The position numbers and the translations under genes were made by a program. Positions 42,035 through 50,753 of a stretch of DNA of 64,000 bases are shown piece after piece. Positions within the stretch are counted from its first letter, which is position 1; every line of letters starts with the position of its first letter. The stretch comes from Roseovarius sp. ZX-A-9 (lineage in GTDB: Bacteria; Pseudomonadota; Alphaproteobacteria; Rhodobacterales; Rhodobacteraceae), in contig NZ_JAPWHW010000004.1 in the NCBI RefSeq assembly GCF_028369135.1, forward strand, positions 1 to 64,000, in the 5' to 3' direction. The notes below the pieces were generated by a model that made no database searches, was not told the origin of the DNA, and saw only the letters and a list, made by a program, of their open reading frames with translations.

Positions 42035-42896
42035 TCCAGATATCTGGTCCGCCGCAGATTTCGGTGTCGATCGCACCGATCGCCTGCGCGTCCTTATGGG
42101 CGTAATCGACCTGTTGCAGCACCGTACGGATCGCCGCCAGCCGGGCCCGGCGCTTGTCATCCGAACGTACGACGCACCAGGGCGCCATATCGGTGTGGCT
42201 GCGCGCCAGCGTCTCGGCGATGGCGGTGGAATATTCATCCCATTTCTGCACACCTTCGACGTCAATCCAGCTCAGCTTCCACTGCTTGAGCGGATCGCGC
42301 TCGCGGCTGAGAAAGCGGCGCAGTTGTTCGGCCCGCCCGACATTGAGCCAGAACTTGACCAAGATGATCCCGTCATCCACCAGCATCCGTTCAAAATCTG
42401 TCACTTGCGCGAAAAAATGTTCGCGTTGCGCTTCGGTACAAAAGCCAAAGACCTTTTCCACGACGCCGCGATTATACCAGCTACGATCAAAAAACACGAT
42501 TTCACCGGCGGCAGGCAGGTGGTCAGTATAGCGCTGGAAATACCATTGCGTCTGTTCGGTATCCGACGGTTTCGGCAGCGCCACAACACGCGCGCCGCGT
42601 GGATTAAGATTCTCGCGGAAGCGTTTGATCGTACCGCCTTTTCCGGCCGCGTCCCGGCCCTCGAACACCAGCGCGATGCGCGCACCGCTTTCCTTGGCCC
42701 AGGCCTGCAGCTTGACCAGTTCGATCTGGAGACCCCCTAGGTCTTTCTCATAGGCTTTGCGCGGCATCCGGTCAGAATGCGGGTAGCTGCCATCTAGGAT
42801 GTCGCCCTTTTCCGCGCGGCGGATCGCGTTGCGGACGGCGTCGGGCGCGGCTGTCTCAAAGTAGGCGCTGATCGCCCCGTCAAATGGCAGGTCCAT
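42027..42896 (-). CDS. ppk2: Polyphosphate kinase 2
   Basis: Transfers phosphate between polyphosphate and nucleotides. The 289-aa protein has the PPK2 Walker A in [16 protein letters not shown], the lid region with [16 protein letters not shown], and the [15 protein letters not shown] segment (Walker B-type region nearby). One-domain length and these motifs fit class I PPK2, which usually works in the direction of NTP or NDP formation. Its start is ATG 42896; metA lies 111 bases upstream on the same strand. Confidence 0.93.
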   Translation of the reverse strand: MDLPFDGAISAYFETAAPDAVRNAIRRAEKGDILDGSYPHSDRMPRKAYEKDLGGLQIELVKLQAWAKESGARIALVFEGRDAAGKGGTIKRFRENLNPRGARVVALPKPSDTEQTQWYFQRYTDHLPAAGEIVFFDRSWYNRGVVEKVFGFCTEAQREHFFAQVTDFERMLVDDGIILVKFWLNVGRAEQLRRFLSRERDPLKQWKLSWIDVEGVQKWDEYSTAIAETLARSHTDMAPWCVVRSDDKRRARLAAIRTVLQQVDYAHKDAQAIGAIDTEICGGPDIWNV

Positions 42897-43007
42897 ACTA
42901 CTGCTCCTTTTTGCGGCGTACTATGGCCTGCCATCAGGGGTAGCGCAATCCGGCGCAACCGGCATCCGTCTGGCCGCCAGTGTCCGCAGTATCCTCGCAG
43001 GTGCCGC

Positions 43008-43940
43008 TCAGGTCGCGCCTGAACCGATCTGCGTGATATCGAAGGGCGTCGTCTGGTAAATCTGGTTGATCCAGTTGCCGTAGAGCAGATGTGCGTGGCT
43101 GCGCCAGCGGTTCTGCGGCGCGCGGGTCGGATCATCGTCAGGATAGTAGTTGCCCGGAACGTTCACCGGCTCGCCCTGCGCCACGTCGCGATCATATTCC
43201 TGTTTCAGCGTGTCGCTGTCATACTCCAGATGGTTGAAAATATAGAGCGCCCGGCACGCCGCATCCTCGACCAGACAGGGGCCGACCTCTTCGCTGTGCA
43301 GCAGCGTCGTCAGGCCCGGCACCGCGTCAATCTCGGCCTTGCGCATTTCGGTCCAGCGGCTGACCGGGATCACGCAATCGTCTGAAAACCCACGCAGATA
43401 GGGCGACGCGGGCTGCATGTTGCGATGCCGGAAACAGCCAAACGCCTTGGCTGGCAGCATGTGTTTGGGGACACCGTGGAAATGGTTGATCATCGCCATC
43501 CCGCCCCAGCAGACGCCCATCGTCGAATGCACATGGCTCTGGGTCCAGTCAAAGACCGTGCGCAGTTCGTCCCAATATGTGACTTCCGCGAAATCGAGAT
43601 GCTCAATCGGTGCGCCGGTGATCACCAGCCCGTCAAAATATTCGCCGCTCTCGGCCACTTCTGAAAAGGGGCGGTAAAAGCTTTCCATGTGTTCGGCGGC
43701 GGTATTCTTGGCCTGATGCTCGGACATCCGGATCAGGCTCAGCTCGATCTGCAGCGGGGTGGCGCCGATCAGCCGGGCGAACTGGGTCTCGGTCTGGATC
43801 TTCTTGGGCATCAGGTTCAGCAGGCCGATGCGCAGTGGGCGGATGTCCTGACGGCCGGCTGAATCCTCGTCCATCACCATCACGCCTTCACGCGTCAGCA
43901 CATCGAAGGCAGGCAGTGAAGCGGGGATTTTGATGGGCAT
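43008..43940 (-). CDS. metA: Homoserine O-acyltransferase MetA (probably acetyl-CoA-using)
   Basis: Acylates homoserine in methionine synthesis. The 310-aa protein has [17 protein letters not shown], the catalytic Cys144 in GVCWGG, and the His/Glu residues in HGVPKH and the C-terminal region. In GAPIEHLDF the residue aligned with position 111 of characterised MetA is Glu (residue 113 here); Glu at that position is associated with acetyl-CoA use and Gly with succinyl-CoA. The upstream 45-base gap has no SAM riboswitch that I can see. The P-loop gene lies just upstream on the same strand. Confidence 0.93.
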   Translation of the reverse strand: MPIKIPASLPAFDVLTREGVMVMDEDSAGRQDIRPLRIGLLNLMPKKIQTETQFARLIGATPLQIELSLIRMSEHQAKNTAAEHMESFYRPFSEVAESGEYFDGLVITGAPIEHLDFAEVTYWDELRTVFDWTQSHVHSTMGVCWGGMAMINHFHGVPKHMLPAKAFGCFRHRNMQPASPYLRGFSDDCVIPVSRWTEMRKAEIDAVPGLTTLLHSEEVGPCLVEDAACRALYIFNHLEYDSDTLKQEYDRDVAQGEPVNVPGNYYPDDDPTRAPQNRWRSHAHLLYGNWINQIYQTTPFDITQIGSGAT

Positions 43941-43985
43941 CGGTTCGGGCCTTTTACAGGTTTCGGTCAGGGTTTGGTTGATGGC

Positions 43986-44846
43986 TCAGTCGTGGTTCTC
44001 CAGCGCGCGCATGACGAGCCTGTCGAAATCGCGCGTATCGCGGATCTGGGCCACGTCGGTTGCTTCCAGCGTGATTCCCCAGGGCGCCATCGCCTCGTAG
44101 CGTGGCGCACGATGGGCCAGCGCGCGGGCATAGGTCCAGCGGATAAAGGCATTGGGATCAACATCGCCGGGCTGGGTGTTGGTCTCCTTCAGGTATTCAT
44201 CCCACGCCGCAGCCAGAAACGCGGGCTGATAGGCCATCGGCTTGGGCGCGCGGTCAAAACGGTCGATCAGTTCCTGCGTATGCGCGGCACTGCCGTTGAG
44301 CCGTATCAACAGGCATTGTTGAGACAATGTGGTCAGAAGTGGATCGTCCGGGTCGTTGCCATCGACCCATTCGCAGATCGAACCGCCGGTATCGCAGATG
44401 AAATGCGGATAACCGTACAGCGATAGTGCCCGCTCTATGAAATGGCCGGTATCGTTCAGCGCCGCAATCTCGGCGAGGCGGAACTGCTCCTGTCGCCGCT
44501 GGTATTCCTCGAAGGGCAGACCGCCGCGCGCCTCGTTTCCCGGCTTACCCAGATAGGTCGAAACCGTGGCGAGGTTGTCAAAGGTGATGTTGGAGCCGAT
44601 GTAGATCGAATCCGACAGCAGCAATTCGCGCAGGAAGGGCACCTGCAGCGCATGTGCCTTGGCATTGTCGGCGATCAACTCGCCCATGTAGCGGGTGCCG
44701 ATGCGGTAATCTATCGAGTAATGAAACCAGTCGCCGGAGCTTCTCAGCATGTTCGACAGGTATGTTTTGCCCAGACCGGACATGCCGTAGAACAGCACCC
44801 GCTTGTGCGGCGCATCACGCCAGTCTTCAGCCGATTTATAGATCAT
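43986..44846 (-). CDS. P-loop ATP/GTP-binding protein of unknown function
   Basis: The 286-aa protein begins MIYKSAEDWRDAPHKRVLFY and has a Walker A motif GMSGLGKT (residues 21-28). Later segments include GHFIERALSLYGYPHFICDTGGSICEWVDG. This matches no named enzyme family that I recognise; similar ATPases are seen in other Rhodobacteraceae. It is 45 bases upstream of metA on the same strand, so an operon is likely. No membrane segment or signal peptide is visible. Confidence 0.78.
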   Translation of the reverse strand: MIYKSAEDWRDAPHKRVLFYGMSGLGKTYLSNMLRSSGDWFHYSIDYRIGTRYMGELIADNAKAHALQVPFLRELLLSDSIYIGSNITFDNLATVSTYLGKPGNEARGGLPFEEYQRRQEQFRLAEIAALNDTGHFIERALSLYGYPHFICDTGGSICEWVDGNDPDDPLLTTLSQQCLLIRLNGSAAHTQELIDRFDRAPKPMAYQPAFLAAAWDEYLKETNTQPGDVDPNAFIRWTYARALAHRAPRYEAMAPWGITLEATDVAQIRDTRDFDRLVMRALENHD

Positions 44847-44955
44847 CTCAGCGCCCTTTTCCTAGCCCGTGTGGTAGCCAGCGGGGCGGGGCGCGTCAAA
44901 TCCATAATCGGAACGCCGCGACAGGCTGCAGCAGCGCCGGGAAAGGGCGGGCACG

Positions 44956-44985
44956 AAAAAGCCCCGCAGACCGGGTCTGCGGGGC
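44956..44985 (-). terminator. Terminator of the FadL-type porin gene
   Basis: GCCCCGCAGACC (44961-44972) and GGTCTGCGGGGC (44974-44985) form a perfect 12-bp stem. AAAAA before it on the plus strand gives the minus-strand T-run, 26 bases beyond the porin stop. Confidence 0.9.
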
Positions 44986-45010
44986 CGTTGTTCAATGCAT
45001 TGCCGTCAGA

Positions 45011-46120
45011 TCAGAAGCTGATGCCAAGCTTGATGCCGGCTGCGAGCGCGGTGTTGTTGTTGAACGTCGCGCGCGCGGTGTCGGGCGTACCGGTTTCCGG
45101 GCGGGCGTCGCCCAGCCAGATATACTTGATCCCGCCAGAGACGTTGACCATGTCATTGATCTGGTACTTGCCCGACAGCGTGACCGACTGTTCGCCATGA
45201 CGCGGGCCGAGCGGCGACACCAAGTCGTTGCCGTCGCTGTCATCGTAGGCATAGCTGATCGAGGCCGAGAACTTTTCAGTGAAGCGGCGACCAACACCGA
45301 TTTCATAGATGATGCTGTCGTCCAGCTCTGCCAGGTTCGGGGTGGCACCGTTGGGGTCAAGCTTGAACTCGCTCCAGTTGGCCCAGCGGACGCTGCCGAA
45401 GGCCAGCGTGTCCTTGGCGATACCCGATTGTACGGCCAGTTTGAGCGTCTCGGGCAGCTTGCTGCGGGTCGTGCCCACCGGGATCGCGGCGCCAGCGCCA
45501 AAGGGCGTGATGCTGGTGGGCAGGTCGAGCTTGACCGCCGAATGATAGGTCAGCGAGGCGCGGAACGCGATCTCGGGGATCTCGTAGGCGGCGCCCGCAA
45601 CATAGCCCAGCGCACGGTCCGAACTGAACTGGTAGCGGTTGCCGTTGAGCGGGCCATAGGCCAGACCCGACAGCGTGATATCGCCGTTCGCCTCGACCAG
45701 GCGCGGACCACCGTAGATCGAGATGCGCTCATCAAGGTTATACTTGAACAGGATCGTGATCGCTTCGCTCTCGGCCTCGGCCAAGGTGCCGCCCAGCATC
45801 GTCGTCAGGCGATTGCCGCCATAGGCAATGTCGGCGCTGTAGGGCTGGTCAAAGATGATGCCCATCGAGAACTTATCGCTGAACTGCAGTTTCAGAGATG
45901 CACCCACGAGTGTGAAATTATTGGCCACATTCGAAATCGGGTTGCCCAGAGCATCGACACCCGTGGCATCGGGTTCAGCATAGCCAAACGACAGTTCGGC
46001 ATAGTTGCCCTTTTCAAAAATGACATCGATCGGGGTGCCGCTGCGGTCCAGACCGCCTGCAGTTGCCGCGCCAGCGGCCAAAGCCATCGCCGAGGTGACA
46101 GACAGAACACGGGTTTTCAT
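45011..46120 (-). CDS. FadL/TodX-family outer membrane transport protein
   Basis: The 369-aa protein begins with a signal peptide (MKTRVLSVTSAMALAAGAATA, start ATG 46120). An N-terminal hatch-like part is followed by a long beta-strand-rich barrel with alternating hydrophobic strands, ending in AGIKLGISF with a C-terminal Phe as in outer-membrane barrels. Members of the family import hydrophobic compounds such as fatty acids or aromatics; the substrate here is unknown. The upstream 42-residue extension in this frame is not part of the protein. Confidence 0.88.
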   Translation of the reverse strand: MKTRVLSVTSAMALAAGAATAGGLDRSGTPIDVIFEKGNYAELSFGYAEPDATGVDALGNPISNVANNFTLVGASLKLQFSDKFSMGIIFDQPYSADIAYGGNRLTTMLGGTLAEAESEAITILFKYNLDERISIYGGPRLVEANGDITLSGLAYGPLNGNRYQFSSDRALGYVAGAAYEIPEIAFRASLTYHSAVKLDLPTSITPFGAGAAIPVGTTRSKLPETLKLAVQSGIAKDTLAFGSVRWANWSEFKLDPNGATPNLAELDDSIIYEIGVGRRFTEKFSASISYAYDDSDGNDLVSPLGPRHGEQSVTLSGKYQINDMVNVSGGIKYIWLGDARPETGTPDTARATFNNNTALAAGIKLGISF

Positions 46121-46238
46121 AGTGACGCTCCTCCAGAATACGCGGAACTTGAATACCGCGCGGCGCGTCACCGGCAAACTTTGACGCCACGTCACGATGC
46201 CTTCTAACGTCAGCAGAGCCAATGTTGACACAAAAAAG

Positions 46239-47147
46239 TCACACAACTCTGCCGTGCGGCCGCCATGATCGGGTTTCTGCGAGGATATTGATATAGTTAG
46301 CCGCGAAGATCATCGCGGCGCCGGCGATCAGATAGAGACTCACCGCTTCGTCATAAAACAATGCGCCAACCACTGCGATCAGCGGTAGGCGGGCAAAATC
46401 GAACGGCATCACCACCGTTGCCGGGGCAATCGCCAAGGCTTTGGTCAGGCACAGATGGGCAACCAGCCCGCAAAGCACGATCACGCTCAGCCAAGGGACA
46501 GAGGCCGCAGAGGGCAGGGCGATGTCGCCATCATATCCGGCAAAGATCAGGCCCAGCGCACTCTGGATCGCCGTCATGTAAACCAGGATGCAGGTCAGTG
46601 TCTCGGTTCGGGTCAACTTGCGCGTCAGAACTGCCGTCCCGGCAAAGCCGACGGCCGCAGCGATGCCGGCAAGCATACCGATGCTGATCGAGTCAGGGGT
46701 CGGGCGCGCGATGATGAGAATGCCGATGAACCCGGCCGCTGCGGCCAGCACGCGAACCCGCGTCAGTCGCTCGCCCAGAACAAAGGGCGACAGCAGTAGC
46801 GCCCAGAGTGGCGCGGTAAACTCCAGCGCAAAGACCTGTGCCAGCGGGATCAGCGTGATCGCCAGAAACCACAGGTTCTGCCCGGCGAAATGGCAGGTGT
46901 TGCGCAACAGGTGAATGCCGACATTGCGCCGCGTCACCTCGTGCAGCTTGCCTGCCACACCCGCCACCACCAGCACGGCAACCAGACCGATCGCGCTACG
47001 GTAAAACATGATCTCGAACGTATCCAGCTCGAAGCTGACCGCGCGCCCGGCAATCGCCATCAGGGAAAACGACGTGATGGCACCGGTCATCCACAGGGCG
47101 GCCCGCAGGACATTCCCTGAGTCGGCATTAGCGACAGAGGCGGTCAT
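46239..47147 (-). CDS. EamA-family (DMT superfamily) transporter
   Basis: The 302-aa inner membrane protein has about ten transmembrane segments in two EamA repeats. Conserved EamA features include FEIMFYRSAIGL in the first repeat and VVMPFDFARLPLIAVVGALFYDE in the second. The ATG at 47147 is chosen because the longer 327-aa reading would overlap the upstream gene by about 50 bases. The substrate is unknown; DMT proteins export amino acids, metabolites or drugs. The neighbouring gene on the same strand lies 25 bases upstream. Confidence 0.88.
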   Translation of the reverse strand: MTASVANADSGNVLRAALWMTGAITSFSLMAIAGRAVSFELDTFEIMFYRSAIGLVAVLVVAGVAGKLHEVTRRNVGIHLLRNTCHFAGQNLWFLAITLIPLAQVFALEFTAPLWALLLSPFVLGERLTRVRVLAAAAGFIGILIIARPTPDSISIGMLAGIAAAVGFAGTAVLTRKLTRTETLTCILVYMTAIQSALGLIFAGYDGDIALPSAASVPWLSVIVLCGLVAHLCLTKALAIAPATVVMPFDFARLPLIAVVGALFYDEAVSLYLIAGAAMIFAANYINILAETRSWRPHGRVV

Positions 47148-47172
47148 CGATGGCAGTGCACGCAGGTCATTG

Positions 47173-47769
47173 TCATGCCCAGTTGCGCAGGATGAAGATG
47201 TCCTGCTCGATCCGCCATTCAAAATCGTGCTGACGCGCCCAATCGACCAGGAAATCGACCGAAGGGTAGTCGGAATAGGTGGTCTCGCTGGGCAGGAAGA
47301 GGCGGATATCGTCGATCAGGATGCTGACGCGATCGAAATTCCCGAGATTCGCGGCGATGGCCGCGAGCTCCTGCTCGATCGGGCAGTCCGTCGGGCCCTT
47401 GTGGGTCTGTCCGGCAGAATAATGCCCGTCGAGCCAGAAACAGATATCGCCCGACAGCTTGGGCAGCAGCGTGGGAATCACATCCTCGCTGGTGCCGTTC
47501 AGAACGTGGACATGGGTGTTCTTGAAACGCCGCTTGGCGCGTTTGAACAGTTTGGGCGCAGGCTCGATCGTGTAGACCAGCGGCGCAAGCGAGGCCAGAA
47601 ACCGCGTAGTCCGGCCCATGAATGTGCCGGTCTCCACCCAGGTGGCGCCGTCTATCGAATATTTCCGGAAAATCGCCCGTTTGACGAATTGCGGTGCGTG
47701 GTCGGAATAGCCCCGTTTGGCCCAGTCCGACATGGCCTTAAGGTGTGCGAGTTCGCTGAAGACGGTCAT
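47173..47769 (-). CDS. Rossmann-fold methyltransferase-like protein
   Basis: The 198-aa protein from ATG 47769 shows WVETGTFMGRTTRFLASLAP (motif I-like), then TIEPAPKLFKRAKRRF, FWLDGHYSAGQ and SILIDDIRLF. That order resembles small class I methyltransferases of the TylF or FkbM type, but key residues are atypical, so the function is uncertain. A GTG at 47796 gives 9 more residues. It probably forms an operon with the EamA transporter downstream. Confidence 0.65.
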   Translation of the reverse strand: MTVFSELAHLKAMSDWAKRGYSDHAPQFVKRAIFRKYSIDGATWVETGTFMGRTTRFLASLAPLVYTIEPAPKLFKRAKRRFKNTHVHVLNGTSEDVIPTLLPKLSGDICFWLDGHYSAGQTHKGPTDCPIEQELAAIAANLGNFDRVSILIDDIRLFLPSETTYSDYPSVDFLVDWARQHDFEWRIEQDIFILRNWA

Positions 47770-47872
47770 TGGCGGGCCTTTGTACTGACGCTGCACTTCT
47801 TGGGCGTTGTGTGCTGCTTGTCAAGTATTCGACGCGGCGTCGGCCTGTGTCATTACCGTATGGGGGAGTGAG

Positions 47873-48883
47873 TCAGGTGCCGCGCTGCGCGCCAAAAATC
47901 GCTTTGCCCAAACGGTTCGATGGTCGCTCGATAAGAAGGTAGGTCGCTGTGGAAAGCACGATGGTCAGTGCCGTGATCAATACGAAGAACGGCGTTCCGG
48001 TAACAGCATGGGCAGGCCAGATCGCGTTCACAATGGTAATCGCCAGATAATGTATAAGGTAAAGGCTGTAACTGATCGAGCCGAGAAACAGCATTGGGCG
48101 CCATGTTAACAGCTTTGCCCGCGCAGCGTTGTGGTCGTAAAATACAATTATCCCGGCGGTCGCGAGACCCAAAAGGGCTGAATTCACCCCGATATCGGTG
48201 ATCAAAGCCAGCCCAAACACCGCGTAGCACAGCCACAATCGCTGTCGTTTCCAAGGTTTCTCACGCTCACGAAAGACGCTGCGCATCTGATCTGCGACGG
48301 CTCCAAGGTAGAAATAAGCGCCATATGTCAATGGGTTGAAGTGTGCCCCTGCGGGCGGAAGGTAAAGTTGCCCCAGCCCTCGGGTCAGCGCGGACAGCAC
48401 CAGCAGCACGCCAAAAACCTTGAACACTGCCCGGCGATCCCCGCTGACTGGCAGCAGCAGCGCCAGCGTGACATACCAGAACATCTCGATCGGGATCGTC
48501 CATTCGACCCCCAAGATAGACGGCGCAATTGTCGGGTCCCAAGCACTGAGGAACGATAGATGCATCAGCAGGTTGTAGAGGCTTGGCTCTGACCCGTAAA
48601 ATTCCATCCAGTAGGGGTGCGGCAGCGTGGCCGTGGCGATCAGCGCAAAGCCCAGCAGGATCATCGCGTAATAAAGCGGCGCGATCCGCATCACCCGACG
48701 ACCGAAATAAGGCCAGAAACCACGTGCGTTGCAAAAGGTCTGGGCAATGGTGAATCCGGAGATCACAAAGAAAATTTGAACCCCGTACTTGCCATTATCC
48801 GCGATATTGCCACCCAGCCAGCCAAGTTCGCGGAACGCGCCGGTGTGAATCGCGATTACCATAATCGCCGCAATGGCACGCAA
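47873..48883 (-). CDS. Acyltransferase 3 family membrane protein, N-terminus interrupted by an amber codon
   Basis: A multi-pass membrane protein of the OafA/YrhL type that acetylates sugars or envelope glycans. Segments include IHTGAFRELGW with the conserved His, YGVQIFFVISGFTIAQTF, FGRRVMRIAPLYY and SLYLIHYLAI. In the same frame upstream, an ATG at 48931 would give MPVLIRS, then a TAG stop (48908-48910), then GDTDFVTGLRAIAA. The last part (DFVTGLRAIAA) is the typical family start, so the original gene very likely began at 48931 and has a nonsense codon. Translation might restart at a TTG (48883), giving 336 aa, or the gene may be dead. Confidence 0.75.
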   Translation of the reverse strand: MRAIAAIMVIAIHTGAFRELGWLGGNIADNGKYGVQIFFVISGFTIAQTFCNARGFWPYFGRRVMRIAPLYYAMILLGFALIATATLPHPYWMEFYGSEPSLYNLLMHLSFLSAWDPTIAPSILGVEWTIPIEMFWYVTLALLLPVSGDRRAVFKVFGVLLVLSALTRGLGQLYLPPAGAHFNPLTYGAYFYLGAVADQMRSVFREREKPWKRQRLWLCYAVFGLALITDIGVNSALLGLATAGIIVFYDHNAARAKLLTWRPMLFLGSISYSLYLIHYLAITIVNAIWPAHAVTGTPFFVLITALTIVLSTATYLLIERPSNRLGKAIFGAQRGT

Positions 48884-48974
48884 TCCGGTGACAAAATCGG
48901 TGTCACCCTAGGAGCGGATCAATACTGGCATGTTCCGGTCCGCCTGCATTGCATCCCATCGTCAGCCAGCACCG

Positions 48975-50537
48975 TCATTCCCACTCGATCGTGCCGGGCG
49001 GTTTGCTGGTGATGTCGTATGTGACGCGATTGATCCCGCGCACCTCGTTGATGATCCGCGTCGCCGTCTCGCCCAGGAATTCGTGGCTGAAAGGGTAATA
49101 ATCAGCGGTCATTCCGTCAACGGAAGTGACGGCGCGCAGCGCGCAGGCGAAATCATAGGTCCGCCCGTCGCCCATCACGCCAACGGTGCGTACCGGCAGA
49201 ATGGCGACGAAAGCCTGCCATATCTCATCATAGAGCCCATGCTTGCGGATCTGATCGATATAGACCGCATCGGCCTTGCGCAGGATCTCCAGCTTTTCGC
49301 GGGTGATCTCGCCGGGGCAACGGATCGCGAGGCCCGGTCCGGGGAAAGGGTGACGTCCGATGAAACTGTCGGGCAGGCCAAGCTCGCGGCCAAGCGCGCG
49401 CACCTCGTCCTTGAACAGCTCGCGCAAAGGCTCAACCAGCTTCAGACCCATTTTCTCGGGCAGGCCACCAACATTGTGATGGCTCTTGATCGTGACGCTG
49501 GGACCACCCGAGAAGCTGACGCTTTCGATCACATCCGGATAGAGCGTGCCCTGCGCCAGAAATTCCGCCCCGTCGATGGCGTTGGCGTGTTTCTGGAACA
49601 CATCGATAAAGAGGCGGCCAATGATTTTCCTCTTGGTTTCCGGGTCGCTTACACCGTCAAGCTCACCAAGGAACAGGTCGGCTTCGTCGGCATGGATCAG
49701 CGGGATGTTGTAATGATCGCGGAACATCCCCACGACCTCGTCCGCCTCGCCTTGGCGCAGCAGGCCATGATCCACAAAGACGCAAGTCAACTGATCGCCG
49801 ATCGCCTCGTGGATCAGCACCGCGGCAACAGAGCTGTCGACGCCCCCCGAAAGACCGCAGATCACATGACCGTCGCCCACTTGGTCGCGGATTTTCTGCA
49901 CCGCTTCCTCGCGATAGGCGGCCATTGTCCAGTCGCCCTTGAAGCCTGCCAGCCTGACGAAATTTTCATAGAGCGTGCGGCCATTCGGTGTGTGATGCAC
50001 CTCGGGGTGAAACTGCACCGCATAGAAATTGCGTTTCAGGTCGGCGGTGATCGCAAAGGGCGCACCGGGAGACGTGGCATAAACGGCAAAGCCGGGGGCG
50101 ATCCGGCTGACATGGTCGCCGTGGCTCATCCAGACTTGCTCGCGATTCTCAAGGAACCAGCCGTTCAGCAGGTCGATGCGCTCTTTGGTGGGGGTCACAT
50201 AGGCGCGGCCAAACTCGGCGGTGGCATCGCCGCGTTCGACGTGGCCGCCCAGCATCTGCATCATCACCTGCTGGCCGTAGCAAATGCCAAGGATCGGCAC
50301 ACCAAGTTCGAAAACGCTGGCGGGCGGGCGCGGGGCTCCGGCGTCCAGCACGCTGCATGGCCCCCCCGACAAGATCACGGCGCGCGGCGCGAACCGTTCG
50401 AGAAACTCGTCAGTGACGATGTTGTAGGGGTGAATCTCGCAATAGACATTCAGCTCACGCAGGCGGCGCGCAATCAGCTGCGTTACCTGGCTGCCGAAGT
50501 CGATTATCAGAAGGCGGTCATGCGATGGATCTGTCAT
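48975..50537 (-). CDS. guaA: GMP synthase (glutamine-hydrolysing)
   Basis: Aminates XMP to GMP. The 520-aa protein has an N-terminal class I glutamine amidotransferase (residues 1-200) with [13 protein letters not shown] (catalytic Cys), a PP-loop synthetase domain with [15 protein letters not shown], and the C-terminal dimerisation domain ending [18 protein letters not shown]. Start ATG 50537. It stands alone, with an upstream region shared with the divergent MttB homologue. Confidence 0.97.
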   Translation of the reverse strand: MTDPSHDRLLIIDFGSQVTQLIARRLRELNVYCEIHPYNIVTDEFLERFAPRAVILSGGPCSVLDAGAPRPPASVFELGVPILGICYGQQVMMQMLGGHVERGDATAEFGRAYVTPTKERIDLLNGWFLENREQVWMSHGDHVSRIAPGFAVYATSPGAPFAITADLKRNFYAVQFHPEVHHTPNGRTLYENFVRLAGFKGDWTMAAYREEAVQKIRDQVGDGHVICGLSGGVDSSVAAVLIHEAIGDQLTCVFVDHGLLRQGEADEVVGMFRDHYNIPLIHADEADLFLGELDGVSDPETKRKIIGRLFIDVFQKHANAIDGAEFLAQGTLYPDVIESVSFSGGPSVTIKSHHNVGGLPEKMGLKLVEPLRELFKDEVRALGRELGLPDSFIGRHPFPGPGLAIRCPGEITREKLEILRKADAVYIDQIRKHGLYDEIWQAFVAILPVRTVGVMGDGRTYDFACALRAVTSVDGMTADYYPFSHEFLGETATRIINEVRGINRVTYDITSKPPGTIEWE

Positions 50538-50753
50538 GTTTGCCTAGTAGGGCGCGGCGCGGCGCAAGGCAAGAGGGCGACGCGGGGTTTTGACGCGACC
50601 GCGGCAGACCTGCCGGAACGCGGCGCAATTGCGACATGTCGCTTTCCCCCCGCAAGTGGCGGTTATCTCCCGCGGCGCAGGATTTCGGTCGGATAATGTC
50701 GTATGGTATTCACAGGGCCCATGAGGGGCCACGACTGACAAGGGAAGTCATAT

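Noticed and set aside
43941-43985. SAM riboswitch before metA
   Set aside because: The 45-base gap is too short and shows no SAM-II-like pseudoknot.
44654-46207. 517-aa plus-strand frame opposite the FadL-type gene
   Set aside because: Shadow frame; the minus-strand protein has a signal peptide and a barrel C-terminus.
48930-50696. 588-aa plus-strand frame opposite guaA
   Set aside because: Shadow of guaA and not protein-like.
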